Assembly (NCBI GenBank): GCA_020720405.1 | Contig: DYOS01000008.1 | Location: forward strand, 1-49,891 | Origin: Caldithrix sp. | GTDB lineage: Bacteria > Calditrichota > Calditrichia > Calditrichales > Calditrichaceae | Direction of reading: 5' to 3' | Length of the DNA: 49,891 nt | In this document: positions 16,187-24,854 of the stretch, in pieces | How the letters are laid out: each line of letters starts with the position of its first letter | Numbering within the stretch: position 1 is the stretch's first letter | Notes under the pieces: model-generated | Databases searched by the model: none | The model's input: only the letters and a program-made list of their open reading frames with translations | Told to the model about the DNA's origin: nothing | Translations under genes and position numbers: made by a program

Positions 16187-16956
16187 AGACGATTATTACC
16201 CTGATGACCGATTTCGGTAGCGAAGATGGTTATGCCGGTGCGCTAAAAGGGCGGATTTTGTCCATCAATCCCGAGGCCCGGCTGCACGATATCGGCCATG
16301 AAATTCCGCCCTTTAATATTGCCCACGGCGCTTATGCTTTGCGGACCTATTTTTTTGAATATCCCGAGAAGACCGTTCATATCGCTGTCGTTGATCCCGG
16401 TGTCGGTAGTAACCGGGATGGTCTGGTTATCCGTTGTGACGGACGCTGGTTTGTCGGGCCGGACAACGGACTGGCTGATCTGATTTTGTATGACCGGACC
16501 TATGAGGCCTTTAAAATCAGAACCAAAGCCGTTTCACCACACCTGGTCAGTCAGACTTTTCACGGCCGGGATATTTTTGCCCCGGTTGCTGCCGCGCTCA
16601 GTCTCGGCCAATTCCACAGGGACTGGTTTGAGCCTTTTACATACAAACCCCGGCAGGCCCGAATAGATTTGGGCACTGGACGAATACCGCTCTTATGCGC
16701 CGATCATTTCGGAAATCTTATCTTCAATCTGCACCATTCCGAGCTGGTTGGGAAAAAAATATTAAAACTAAGCTATAAAAACTTTTCAACTACTCTGATC
16801 TGTCCTTATTTTAGCGCCGTTGAGCAGGGGCAGCCCCTGTTCCTCTGGAATTCAGCCGGCTTTCTTGAACTGGCCGTAAACCAGGGCAGTGCTGCGGACT
16901 ATTTTAATCCGGTGGAAAGTGAAGTTCTTTTAAGTACAGAGTGCGATGAAGTTTAA
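16183..16956 (+). CDS. SAM hydrolase (DUF62 family)
   Basis: DUF62 proteins hydrolyse S-adenosylmethionine to adenosine and methionine, or in relatives make 5'-halogenated adenosines. The 257-residue product shows D10 in TLMTDFGSEDGY, DPGVGS at 71-76, GPDNG at 92-96 and TFHGRD at 125-130, the family active-site segments. The start ATG overlaps the mutM stop as ATGA; an earlier ATG inside mutM is rejected. The hydroxide adenosyltransferase (hydrolase) activity is the default expectation and halogenase activity is unlikely in this context. It overlaps the next gene by 11 bases. Confidence 0.88.
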   Translation: MKTIITLMTDFGSEDGYAGALKGRILSINPEARLHDIGHEIPPFNIAHGAYALRTYFFEYPEKTVHIAVVDPGVGSNRDGLVIRCDGRWFVGPDNGLADLILYDRTYEAFKIRTKAVSPHLVSQTFHGRDIFAPVAAALSLGQFHRDWFEPFTYKPRQARIDLGTGRIPLLCADHFGNLIFNLHHSELVGKKILKLSYKNFSTTLICPYFSAVEQGQPLFLWNSAGFLELAVNQGSAADYFNPVESEVLLSTECDEV

Positions 16957-17893
16957 TTCAAAACTATTCCGATCACAGGGCAAGGAACTGATTTTCTCCT
17001 TTGTTCTGGCTTTTATTCTCTGGTTTATGGTTGTGGCCAATAAAGTTTATGAAGACCGGTTTGAGATTCCCATAAAAATTGTCAGTCTGCCGGAAGGCAA
17101 AATTCTAAGCAACCGTCTGCCCGATCATATTACGGCCGAATTGCGCGGGCGGGGCAGATCTCTGTTTAGTTTATATGTGCTAAAGCCGTCACTACAGCTT
17201 GAACTTTCCACTTTCGATAAATCTGCTTCCATCGATTTGAATGTCTATAAAAATAATATCAGCCTGCCAAAGGATCTCGGTGTGGAAATTACCCGGATCA
17301 TCCATCCGCTTGTACTTGATATCCATCTTGATCAGTATATTGAACAGAAAATTCCGGTCCGTCTGGACTATACAGTGAATACAGCGGCTGGTTATCTTCT
17401 GGATGGCACGACTATCGAACCGGAATCGGTGCTGGTCAAAGGGCCAGAACTGGTTGTCTCCAACCTGACCGAAATATTGACCGAACCGGTTTTTCGTCAG
17501 GATGAGAAATTTCCCTTTGAAACGGCGGTTAAAATTATAAATGCCATGCCCGGAATTCTCAGGATGCAGCCGTCCCAGGTCCATGCCAAATTTTTAATAG
17601 AACGCTATGTTGAACGGAATATCTATAATATTCCGATCCAGATTTTAGGTGTACCTGCCCATCTTGTGGCCGAGGCCCGGCCGGCTACCATCACCATCAA
17701 GGTTAAAGGCGCCGAGTCTACGGTTTCTTACCTGAAGACCGAAGATGTCGCTGTTTCTTTCAATTACCGCACCCAGTACCGCAGTGCCCACGACCGCTAT
17801 CCTTACGAAATTGAATTACCCGATAATATTTCCCTGGTCAGCAAATCGCCCAATATCTTTACCATTACCCTGCGCGAAAGGGCAAGCGAATGA
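16946..17893 (+). CDS. YbbR-domain membrane protein (CdaR-like)
   Basis: This 315-residue protein has one N-terminal membrane segment (about 13-31, IFSFVLAFILWFMVVANKV) and an outer region of three YbbR-like beta repeats, each beginning near an IP(I/V) stretch (residues about 41, 130 and 230). In Firmicutes YbbR proteins regulate the diadenylate cyclase CdaA, but no cyclase gene is next to it here. It starts 11 bases inside the SAM hydrolase gene and ends with an ATGA overlap with tsaD. Confidence 0.85.
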   Translation: MKFNSKLFRSQGKELIFSFVLAFILWFMVVANKVYEDRFEIPIKIVSLPEGKILSNRLPDHITAELRGRGRSLFSLYVLKPSLQLELSTFDKSASIDLNVYKNNISLPKDLGVEITRIIHPLVLDIHLDQYIEQKIPVRLDYTVNTAAGYLLDGTTIEPESVLVKGPELVVSNLTEILTEPVFRQDEKFPFETAVKIINAMPGILRMQPSQVHAKFLIERYVERNIYNIPIQILGVPAHLVAEARPATITIKVKGAESTVSYLKTEDVAVSFNYRTQYRSAHDRYPYEIELPDNISLVSKSPNIFTITLRERASE

Positions 17894-18918
17894 TAGTTCT
17901 GGGGGTTGAAACCTCCTGTGACGAGACCTCGGCTGCTGTTTTACATGATGGTCAGATTTTAAGCAGTATCATCTCTTCACAGGATGTTCATGAGGCCTTT
18001 GGCGGTGTTGTACCCGAACTGGCTTCCCGTGAGCATGTCCGGCTGATTGTGCCCATGGTCCGCCAGGCCCTGCAGAAAGCAGAACTGGAAAGTTCGGCGA
18101 TAGAAGCCTGTGCCGTCACTTACGGCCCCGGTTTGGTCGGCGCTCTGCTGGTTGGCCTGAATTTTATAAAGGGTTTTTCAGCCGGAAGAAACATTCCCTA
18201 TATCGGTGTCAATCATATTGAAGGCCATATTTATGGTACCTTTCTTTCCAACCCCGATTTTGCCTTCCCGGTCCTGTTTCTGATAGTATCGGGCGGTCAT
18301 ACCCAGCTTGTGCTGATGCCTTCCCACTTACAATATGAAATTGTCGGTGAAACAATTGATGATGCAGTCGGCGAGGCCTTTGATAAAGGCGCCAAGATGC
18401 TCGGGCTGGGTTATCCGGGCGGACCGGTGATCGACCGCCTGGCGGCTGACGGCAACCCGGAATTTTTCGAATTTCCCCGGGCCTTGCGCCGCCACGATAA
18501 TCTCAATTTTAGTTACAGCGGATTGAAAACTTCTCTGCTGACCTTTATCAACAAGAATCCGCAAACCTTTATTCAGGAAAACCTGTCCGATATCTGTGCT
18601 TCCTACCAGGCGGCGGCGGTCGATATCCTGATTGAGAAAGCTCTGACTGCCGCCCGCAGCTTCGGTTGTCCGACCATCGGCCTGGCCGGCGGTGTGGCTG
18701 CCAATTCCCGGCTGCGCGCCAAGCTGCAGCAAAAATGTGCCGCCAACGGGTCGCAGCTTCTGATACCCGAACTGAAATATTGCACGGATAATGCCGCCAT
18801 GATAGCCCGGGCCGGTTATGAATATTTAAAGAGCGGACATTTCTCAGCCGGGAATTTAAATGCCTGGCCGGCGCTGCGTCTCGGCCTTAACCGCAGCTTT
18901 GAGAGTATCCCGGTTTGA
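17890..18918 (+). CDS. tsaD: tRNA t6A37 threonylcarbamoyltransferase TsaD
   Basis: TsaD transfers threonylcarbamoyl to A37 of tRNAs that read ANN codons, working with TsaB and TsaE. The 342-residue ASKHA-fold product has ETSCDETSAA at 7-16, the metal-binding histidines H109 and H113 in VNHIEGH, and GGHTQL plus GGVAANSRLR further on. TsaB and TsaE are not in this window. The start overlaps the ybbR stop (ATGA). Confidence 0.97.
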   Translation: MIVLGVETSCDETSAAVLHDGQILSSIISSQDVHEAFGGVVPELASREHVRLIVPMVRQALQKAELESSAIEACAVTYGPGLVGALLVGLNFIKGFSAGRNIPYIGVNHIEGHIYGTFLSNPDFAFPVLFLIVSGGHTQLVLMPSHLQYEIVGETIDDAVGEAFDKGAKMLGLGYPGGPVIDRLAADGNPEFFEFPRALRRHDNLNFSYSGLKTSLLTFINKNPQTFIQENLSDICASYQAAAVDILIEKALTAARSFGCPTIGLAGGVAANSRLRAKLQQKCAANGSQLLIPELKYCTDNAAMIARAGYEYLKSGHFSAGNLNAWPALRLGLNRSFESIPV

Positions 18919-20930
18919 TCAGCCTGAATATTCCTTTCATACTTTTTCCGCTGCTTATCGCGGTCGCGGGCTGGCTGGCCTTCGGTCTGTATAAAATTCA
19001 TCGCCCGGTGCTTGGTAGCGCTGTTGTCCGCATTTTTACACTGCTCCGCTTCACGGTAATTTTCCTTCTGCTGATACTTTTGCTCCGGCCCTGGGCCTTT
19101 ATCAGCCGGACGGCCAATCAATATCCAAAGCTGGCTGTTTTCTATGATCATTCCATTTCCATCGGGACAACAAACAACGAAGAGAACCGGCTGGATTCTG
19201 TGAAGGCAGCACTGGCTATGGCTGGAAAATATAATATGCCCTACCAGGTTTTTGCCTTTGGCAGTGAAGTATCGGCCCGCAGCGGGTTGGGCCTGCCCGA
19301 CACGCTTCAACCGGAAACAGATTTTAGCAATCTGCTCGAATTTATCAGCCGCCAGTCATTTGATCAGGTTCTCCTGGTTTCGGACGGCCGGATGACCGAT
19401 CCGGTTTTCCCGCTTATCGGGCCATCCGGACTGCCGGTCATCCATACATTGCTGCTCGGCCGGATAACCCCGCCCACCGATCTGGCCATCACCTATATCT
19501 CCGGCCCGGAAACCTGGTCTGCCGGCCGGGAAGGTCTGCTTAAAATTGGTTTGAGTGCTACCAATCTGGAGCGGGAACAGGCTGTTGAATTATCGCTGCC
19601 CGGCCAGACATCGCGGCTGATCCGTTATCCGGCAGGGAAAAGTGAACAGGAAGTTCAATTTAATTTTACACCGCCCCGGGCCGGGCTCCACCTGCTTAAT
19701 TTCCGTCTGGCCGGTCTGGCCGCTGAAAATAATCTCCAAAATAACCAACAATCCCTGACCATTCGGGTCCGGCCGGCCAAACTCAATATACTTCTGGTTT
19801 CGGACCGTCCGGATCTGGACAGCCGTTTTATGGCCCGGATTCTGAATTCCAATGATGACACCGCCTGTCATCTGTATTGGCCGCAATTGCCGTCAACCAA
19901 ACCGCCGTCCGGTTACCAGGCCGATCTGTTAATCCTGCATGGCTTTAATCAGCAGCCGGATGTGCAAACCCTTACCACTCAATATCTGAAGCCGGATAAC
20001 CGGCCGGTTTTTATAATCGGCGGATCAGCCGCTTCCCTGACCGCAATGGCCCGTAGTCTGGGCATTGACTATCAAACTTCGCCGGCCGGAGAAACCGAAA
20101 TCAGCGGTTTTACTCCCCATGAAACCGTTCGTTTTGTTTACCCGGAGGTAACGGCCAGCGATTTTTTCTGGAGCCGGCTGGCACCGCTCAACCAATCGGG
20201 CAGCCTGACTGCGCTTAAACCGGATGATGCGCTGCTCATCGCCTCCCGGGAGCGCCCGGTGGTTTGGAAAAATGCGCCGGACAAAGTGTTCTTTTTTGGC
20301 CGGGGATTCTGGAAATGGCATTTTCTGAATGCCGGACAGCCTTCAGCAGCAGATGGTTTCGCCCGCTTCATACATGATCTGGTCTGGAATACTTTTGAAT
20401 CACAGTCCGTAAAAAGATTTGAAATTGTTGCCGATAAAACAGAAATGCTCAGTCAGGAGATAAATCACTGGCAGGTCAACCAGCGTCAAACTCTGCCCGG
20501 CGCTGCCCGGCTGATGGTAAGGCTCGACTCGACCGTACTTTATGATGGTGCCCTTGGCGATTATAACCGTGAGCAGCAGCCGGGATTCAGAATTTACAGA
20601 CCCGGTCCGGCCACACTTTCAGCCCGGTTGCTACTGGACGGGCAGACCATTGAAGCCGATTCCGTATCCCTTGCTGTGCAGGCTGTTGGCGCTGAATTCA
20701 CCGATCTTTCGGCCAGCCCGCTCCTGCTGAAAAAAATCAGCCAGACCAGCGGTGGAAAATTTATCCGCCTTAGTGGACTGGATAGTTTAATGAACGCCTG
20801 GGCCGGCAGCGCCGTACCCGAAATTAAAAAGCAGGAAATCGACCTGCGCTATTCTTACATTGTCATCGGGCTTATTCTAACCCTGCTCATCGTTGAATGG
20901 TATATGCGCCGGAAAAAACAACTTATCTGA
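18915..20930 (+). CDS. VWA-like membrane protein of unknown function
   Basis: This 671-residue protein has two N-terminal membrane segments (about 5-26 and 43-65), a von Willebrand A-like domain (about 73-175) and a third membrane segment near the C-terminus (647-664). The metal-binding DxSxS motif is present as DHSIS, and the VWA strand LLVSDGR is recognisable. A second alpha/beta region (about 290-390, with ILLVSDRPD and FIIGGS) resembles the glutamine amidotransferase-like fold found in similar membrane proteins. Topology suggests that the soluble part is exported or periplasmic. The TTG start overlaps the tsaD stop. The function is unknown. Confidence 0.65.
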   Translation: MISLNIPFILFPLLIAVAGWLAFGLYKIHRPVLGSAVVRIFTLLRFTVIFLLLILLLRPWAFISRTANQYPKLAVFYDHSISIGTTNNEENRLDSVKAALAMAGKYNMPYQVFAFGSEVSARSGLGLPDTLQPETDFSNLLEFISRQSFDQVLLVSDGRMTDPVFPLIGPSGLPVIHTLLLGRITPPTDLAITYISGPETWSAGREGLLKIGLSATNLEREQAVELSLPGQTSRLIRYPAGKSEQEVQFNFTPPRAGLHLLNFRLAGLAAENNLQNNQQSLTIRVRPAKLNILLVSDRPDLDSRFMARILNSNDDTACHLYWPQLPSTKPPSGYQADLLILHGFNQQPDVQTLTTQYLKPDNRPVFIIGGSAASLTAMARSLGIDYQTSPAGETEISGFTPHETVRFVYPEVTASDFFWSRLAPLNQSGSLTALKPDDALLIASRERPVVWKNAPDKVFFFGRGFWKWHFLNAGQPSAADGFARFIHDLVWNTFESQSVKRFEIVADKTEMLSQEINHWQVNQRQTLPGAARLMVRLDSTVLYDGALGDYNREQQPGFRIYRPGPATLSARLLLDGQTIEADSVSLAVQAVGAEFTDLSASPLLLKKISQTSGGKFIRLSGLDSLMNAWAGSAVPEIKKQEIDLRYSYIVIGLILTLLIVEWYMRRKKQLI

Positions 20931-20940
20931 GGCCGGATTT

Positions 20941-21573
20941 ATGGTTATAGATTTATCCCATCCCTTTGACCAGAACATGACTCTGTACCCGGGAACACCA
21001 GCGCCGGTTTTCACCCAATTGAACAGTCTTGAGAACGATGGTTTTCGCCAGAAACTAATTACCCTGGCCAGCCATATGGGCACCCATGTCGATGCGCCGG
21101 GACATATTCTGCCCGGCGGACGCTTTCTGGATCAGTTTACAGTTGAAAATTTTATAGGTGCCGGCCAGGTAATTGATGTCCGCCCGGCCGGAAAATACAT
21201 CACACCAGGGCTGGTTGAAGGTAAAATAAAAGCGGACACCCGCTTTGTACTTTTCCTGACCGGTTTTGGGTCATACTGGGGCCAAAGCCGTTATCTGGAG
21301 GATCAGCCGGCTCTGGCTGAAGAAACCGCTGCTTATCTGGCCGGTTTTTCGTTAAATGGTATCGGTATTGATACCATATCCATTGACCCGCCGGACTCTA
21401 TTACTTTACCGGCGCACCGGTGGATTCTCGGTGCCGGGTTTTTGATTCTGGAGAATCTGAACAATCTGCATCTGCTTTTGGATAAAACCTTCCGGATCAT
21501 CTTTTTGCCTCTGCTGATTCCTCAATCAGATGGTTGTCCGGTCCGGGTTATCGCCATAGTGGAGGAAAAATGA
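20941..21573 (+). CDS. Cyclase-family metal hydrolase (kynurenine formamidase-like)
   Basis: This 210-residue protein belongs to the cyclase family, whose members include bacterial kynurenine formamidase and isatin hydrolase. The metal-binding motif HMGTHVDAPGH is at residues 45-55. No kynurenine pathway gene is nearby, so the substrate is not known. The ATG at 20941 comes ten bases after the previous stop with GAGG in between; an earlier in-frame ATG lies inside the upstream gene. The stop overlaps the tag start as ATGA. Confidence 0.85.
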   Translation: MVIDLSHPFDQNMTLYPGTPAPVFTQLNSLENDGFRQKLITLASHMGTHVDAPGHILPGGRFLDQFTVENFIGAGQVIDVRPAGKYITPGLVEGKIKADTRFVLFLTGFGSYWGQSRYLEDQPALAEETAAYLAGFSLNGIGIDTISIDPPDSITLPAHRWILGAGFLILENLNNLHLLLDKTFRIIFLPLLIPQSDGCPVRVIAIVEEK

Positions 21574-22175
21574 TCCGGCCGCGTTGCGCCTGGGTACCTG
21601 CCGATGATCCGCTTTATCGCCGTTATCACGATGAGGAATGGGGTGTTCCGGTTTTTGATGAACGGTTGATGTTTGAATTTCTGATATTAGAAACCTTTCA
21701 GGCCGGGTTGAGCTGGCGGACCATTCTGAACAAACGGGAAAACTTCCGCCGCTCCTTTTCCAATTTTGATTTTGTCAAGGTCGCGGCATTTGATGAAACG
21801 GATATTGCCCGCTTAATGCAGGATAAAGGCATTATCCGCAACGGCCTTAAAATAAAGGCAGCTATAAAAAATGCCCGCGCCGTTGTCCGGCTCCATGAAG
21901 CAGGCCGTTCCCTGGTTTCCTTTTTCTGGGAGTTTACCGGTGGTCAGCCGATCATCAATTCTTTCCATGAAAACAGTGAAATTCCGCCGCTGACACCCCT
22001 GGCCGAAACAATCTCCATAGAATTAAAAAAACTCGGCTTTGCTTTCGTCGGCCCGACGGTCGTCTATGCCCACATGCAGGCCACCGGTTTGGTCAATGAC
22101 CACCTGTGTTCCTGTTTCCGCTATGCGCAAGTTACCGTTCCGGCTGCAGCCGGAAATATCCCGGGCGGGAACTGA
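21570..22175 (+). CDS. tag: 3-methyladenine DNA glycosylase I
   Basis: Tag excises 3-methyladenine from alkylated DNA. The 201-residue product begins RCAWVPADDPLYRRYHDEEWG, with zinc ligands C6 and H20 at the N-terminus and H178 and C182 near the C-terminus (HLCSC), and the substrate-recognising glutamate E41 in LETFQAGLSW. GGAGG at 21561-21565 sets the ATG at 21570. The start overlaps the cyclase stop by four bases and the stop shares one base with the next start. Its presence in the same run as mutM gives the operon two base-excision glycosylases. Confidence 0.95.
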   Translation: MIRPRCAWVPADDPLYRRYHDEEWGVPVFDERLMFEFLILETFQAGLSWRTILNKRENFRRSFSNFDFVKVAAFDETDIARLMQDKGIIRNGLKIKAAIKNARAVVRLHEAGRSLVSFFWEFTGGQPIINSFHENSEIPPLTPLAETISIELKKLGFAFVGPTVVYAHMQATGLVNDHLCSCFRYAQVTVPAAAGNIPGGN

Positions 22176-23119
22176 TGAAGCGTATTTTTATTAGCGGGGG
22201 AACCGGTCTGATCGGTACTCACCTGATCCGTGAACTGCTGAAAACCGGTCCGGTCAGTATAATTGTTGCCTCGCGTTCTCCGGAAAAAGTGCGCCGGAAA
22301 TTTGGCAATTCCGTTCAGTTTGCTTTCTGGAATGAGGAAAAGAATCTGGTCTGGTTCCGGCAACTTGAAAGCTGTGATGCGGTGATCAATCTGGCCGGAG
22401 AAAGTATTGCCGGAAGCTGGTGGAGCAGGGCCTATAAGGAAAAAATTCTGCACAGCCGGCTGCGGGCAGTTCAGGCTTTTAATGATGCCTTTCAGGTTGT
22501 CCGCCATTTTCCGCCCTTGTACATCCAGGCTTCGGCCGCCGGCTATTACGGACACACCGGGTCATCATCCGTTGATGAGAACGGGGAAGTAGGCCGGGGT
22601 TTTTTAGCCGATGTTGCCTACGCCTGGGAAAATGTTCTCGATATGGAAATTCAGAACAAATCACGGGTGGTTTTCCTGCGCACCGGACTGGTTCTGTCAC
22701 GGTCGGCAGGCATCCTGCCCAAAATGCTGCTGCCTTTCCGCCTCGGTTTGGGCGGCCCGATCGGGGATGGCCGGCAGGGACTGCCCTGGATCAGTATCGA
22801 AGATGAAATCGCGGCGATTCTTCACATCATGAAAACTCCTCAGATCCATGGTGCGGTCAACCTGGCTGGACCGGAAGCTGCCGATATGAATACATTTGCC
22901 CGCACGCTGGCCCGGATTCTACACCGCCCCGCTGTGTTTCGCATCCCGGGTCCGCTGGTCCGGCTGATCGGCGGGGAAATGGGCCGGGAACTGTTGCTGG
23001 CCGGACAGAATATCAAGCCGGCTAAATTGCTTGAACACGGCTACCGGTTTGTTTTTACCAGTCTTGAACAGGCTTTGCGCCATGAATTGAATCGTAAACC
23101 GGAACAACTATTTAGATAA
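22175..23119 (+). CDS. TIGR01777 NAD(P)-binding epimerase
   Basis: This 314-residue extended SDR-type protein belongs to the TIGR01777 (YfcH-like) family of unknown substrate. The Rossmann motif SGGTGLIG is at residues 7-14, followed by NLAGESIAGSWW, the YYGHTGSSSVDE segment with the active-site tyrosine region, and a C-terminal DUF1731 portion with LLAGQNIKPAKLLEHGY. The ATG overlaps the last base of the tag stop (TGATG). Earlier ATGs fall inside tag. Confidence 0.9.
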   Translation: MKRIFISGGTGLIGTHLIRELLKTGPVSIIVASRSPEKVRRKFGNSVQFAFWNEEKNLVWFRQLESCDAVINLAGESIAGSWWSRAYKEKILHSRLRAVQAFNDAFQVVRHFPPLYIQASAAGYYGHTGSSSVDENGEVGRGFLADVAYAWENVLDMEIQNKSRVVFLRTGLVLSRSAGILPKMLLPFRLGLGGPIGDGRQGLPWISIEDEIAAILHIMKTPQIHGAVNLAGPEAADMNTFARTLARILHRPAVFRIPGPLVRLIGGEMGRELLLAGQNIKPAKLLEHGYRFVFTSLEQALRHELNRKPEQLFR

Positions 23120-23184
23120 ATTTTACCCGTTCCGGGTGGTGATGAACTGCCGGAAATACAAATCATTGACCAGACAGGGAAAAG

Positions 23185-24726
23185 ATGATTTCTAAAATTA
23201 CCAGTGCTGCCGTTCTGGGCATTGAAGCCCACCCCGTGGAAGTGGAAACCCATATTGAAGGTAATATCCCGTTTTTTGGTATTGTCGGTTTGCCGGATAA
23301 TGCAGTTAAGGAGAGCCGGGAACGGGTGATTGCGGCGATTAAAAATTCCGGGCTCAAATTTGTTCATCAGCGTCGGATAACCATAAACCTGGCTCCGGCT
23401 GATGTAAAAAAAGAAGGCTCGGCTTATGATCTGCCTATTGCCCTCGGGATTCTAATTGCGGATGGTACCATCCACTCCGATAAGGCCGGAGAGAATATTT
23501 TTCTTGGAGAGCTGGCTCTGGATGGCAGTCTGCGACCGGTTCACGGTGTTTTACCAATTGCGGTCATGGCCAGACAAAAAGGCTTCCGCAGTCTGCTTAT
23601 CCCGGAAGTGAACGCCCGCGAAGCGGCCATGGCCGGTCCCGATCTGAAAGTTTATCCCGTCCGCAATCTGCGCCAGGTAATCGATTTTCTGAATGGTGAA
23701 CAGGAAATAGCACCTTTCGAAATAGATCTGCTGGCCTTATTCCATTCCGCCGTCAGAGACCTGCCCGATTTCCATGATGTAAAGGGTCAGGAACATGTCA
23801 AGCGTGCCCTGGAAGTTGCTGCTGCCGGACGCCACAATGTGATCATGATCGGGCCGCCCGGTTCGGGAAAAACCATGCTGGCCCGGAGATTCCCGGGAAT
23901 TCTGCCCGATCTTTCTCTCGAAGAGGCTATTGAAACAACAAAGATTCATTCGGTTGCCGGGATATTGCCAATGGAACTGGGTCTGATTACCCGGCGTCCT
24001 TTCCGCTCGCCGCATCATACAATATCTGATGCTGCCCTGGTTGGCGGAGGCCGGATTCCCCGGCCGGGCGAGGTCAGTCTGGCTCATAACGGGGTACTGT
24101 TCCTGGATGAATTTCCTGAATTCAAAAAAAATGTTCTGGAAGTGATGCGTCAGCCGATGGAGGATCAGCAGGTCACCATCAGCCGGGCTTTGCAAAGTCT
24201 GACCTATCCGGCCAATTTTGTTTTGCTGGCCGCCATGAATCCTTGTCCCTGCGGTTATTACGGGGCACCTACCCGGACCTGCACCTGTTCTTCCGTCCAG
24301 ATTCAAAAATATCAGTCACGCATTTCCGGGCCATTGCTCGACCGGATCGATATTCATGTGGATGTTCCGGCCATAAATTTTAAGGAATTATCCGCCGACC
24401 GGCTGGGCGAACCCTCGGAACAGATCCGGTTGCGGATTGAAAAAGCCCGCCAAAAACAGATCGAACGGTTCCGTGAGCTGCCAAAAATCCGGTTCAATTC
24501 GGATATGCAGCCAAAACAAATCCGTGAATTCTGCCGGCTGGATGAGAGCGGGAAAGCTCTGCTCAAGACTGCCATTGAACGGCTGGGACTCTCGGCCCGG
24601 GCTTATGACCGGATTCTTAAAGTCTCCCGGACTATCGCCGATCTGGATGCTCAGGATCAGATACTCAGCCAGCATCTCAGTGAAGCTATTCAGTACAGAA
24701 GCCTTGACCGCGAATATTGGGCCTGA
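23185..24726 (+). CDS. comM: ComM/YifB-family AAA+ ATPase
   Basis: ComM is a hexameric helicase that promotes branch migration when incoming DNA is integrated during transformation. The 513-residue product has the N-terminal Lon-like domain (1-170), the Mg-chelatase-type AAA+ module with Walker A GPPGSGKT at 223-230, Walker B in LFLDEFPEF, and the cysteine-rich CPCGYYG...CTCSS insert. The C-terminal Mg-chelatase helical domain is complete. AGGGAAAAG precedes the ATG. No other competence gene is in the window. Confidence 0.95.
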   Translation: MISKITSAAVLGIEAHPVEVETHIEGNIPFFGIVGLPDNAVKESRERVIAAIKNSGLKFVHQRRITINLAPADVKKEGSAYDLPIALGILIADGTIHSDKAGENIFLGELALDGSLRPVHGVLPIAVMARQKGFRSLLIPEVNAREAAMAGPDLKVYPVRNLRQVIDFLNGEQEIAPFEIDLLALFHSAVRDLPDFHDVKGQEHVKRALEVAAAGRHNVIMIGPPGSGKTMLARRFPGILPDLSLEEAIETTKIHSVAGILPMELGLITRRPFRSPHHTISDAALVGGGRIPRPGEVSLAHNGVLFLDEFPEFKKNVLEVMRQPMEDQQVTISRALQSLTYPANFVLLAAMNPCPCGYYGAPTRTCTCSSVQIQKYQSRISGPLLDRIDIHVDVPAINFKELSADRLGEPSEQIRLRIEKARQKQIERFRELPKIRFNSDMQPKQIREFCRLDESGKALLKTAIERLGLSARAYDRILKVSRTIADLDAQDQILSQHLSEAIQYRSLDREYWA

Positions 24727-24775
24727 AAACTTTGACGCTGCGCCGGAAAGCCATGTAAATAACTCCACTGTGATG

Positions 24776-24804
24776 TTGATATATTTGAGTGATGGAAGTA
24801 AATT
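24776..24804 (+). promoter_or_regulatory. Putative promoter of korAB
   Basis: TTGATA (24776-24781) and TAAATT (24799-24804) are separated by 17 bases in the gap between comM and korA. The predicted start lies about 44 bases before the korA ATG. Confidence 0.5.
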
Positions 24805-24854
24805 CTGCGATTCATACAAAAAAACTGAAAGAACCAAGAAGACAGGAAAAAATT

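Noticed and set aside
23737-24306. Long minus-strand open frame (189 codons) inside comM
   Set aside because: It lies opposite conserved AAA+ motifs; long antisense frames are common in this composition, and the same holds for those at 46402-46977, 18816-19310, 8148-8615 and 6326-6799.
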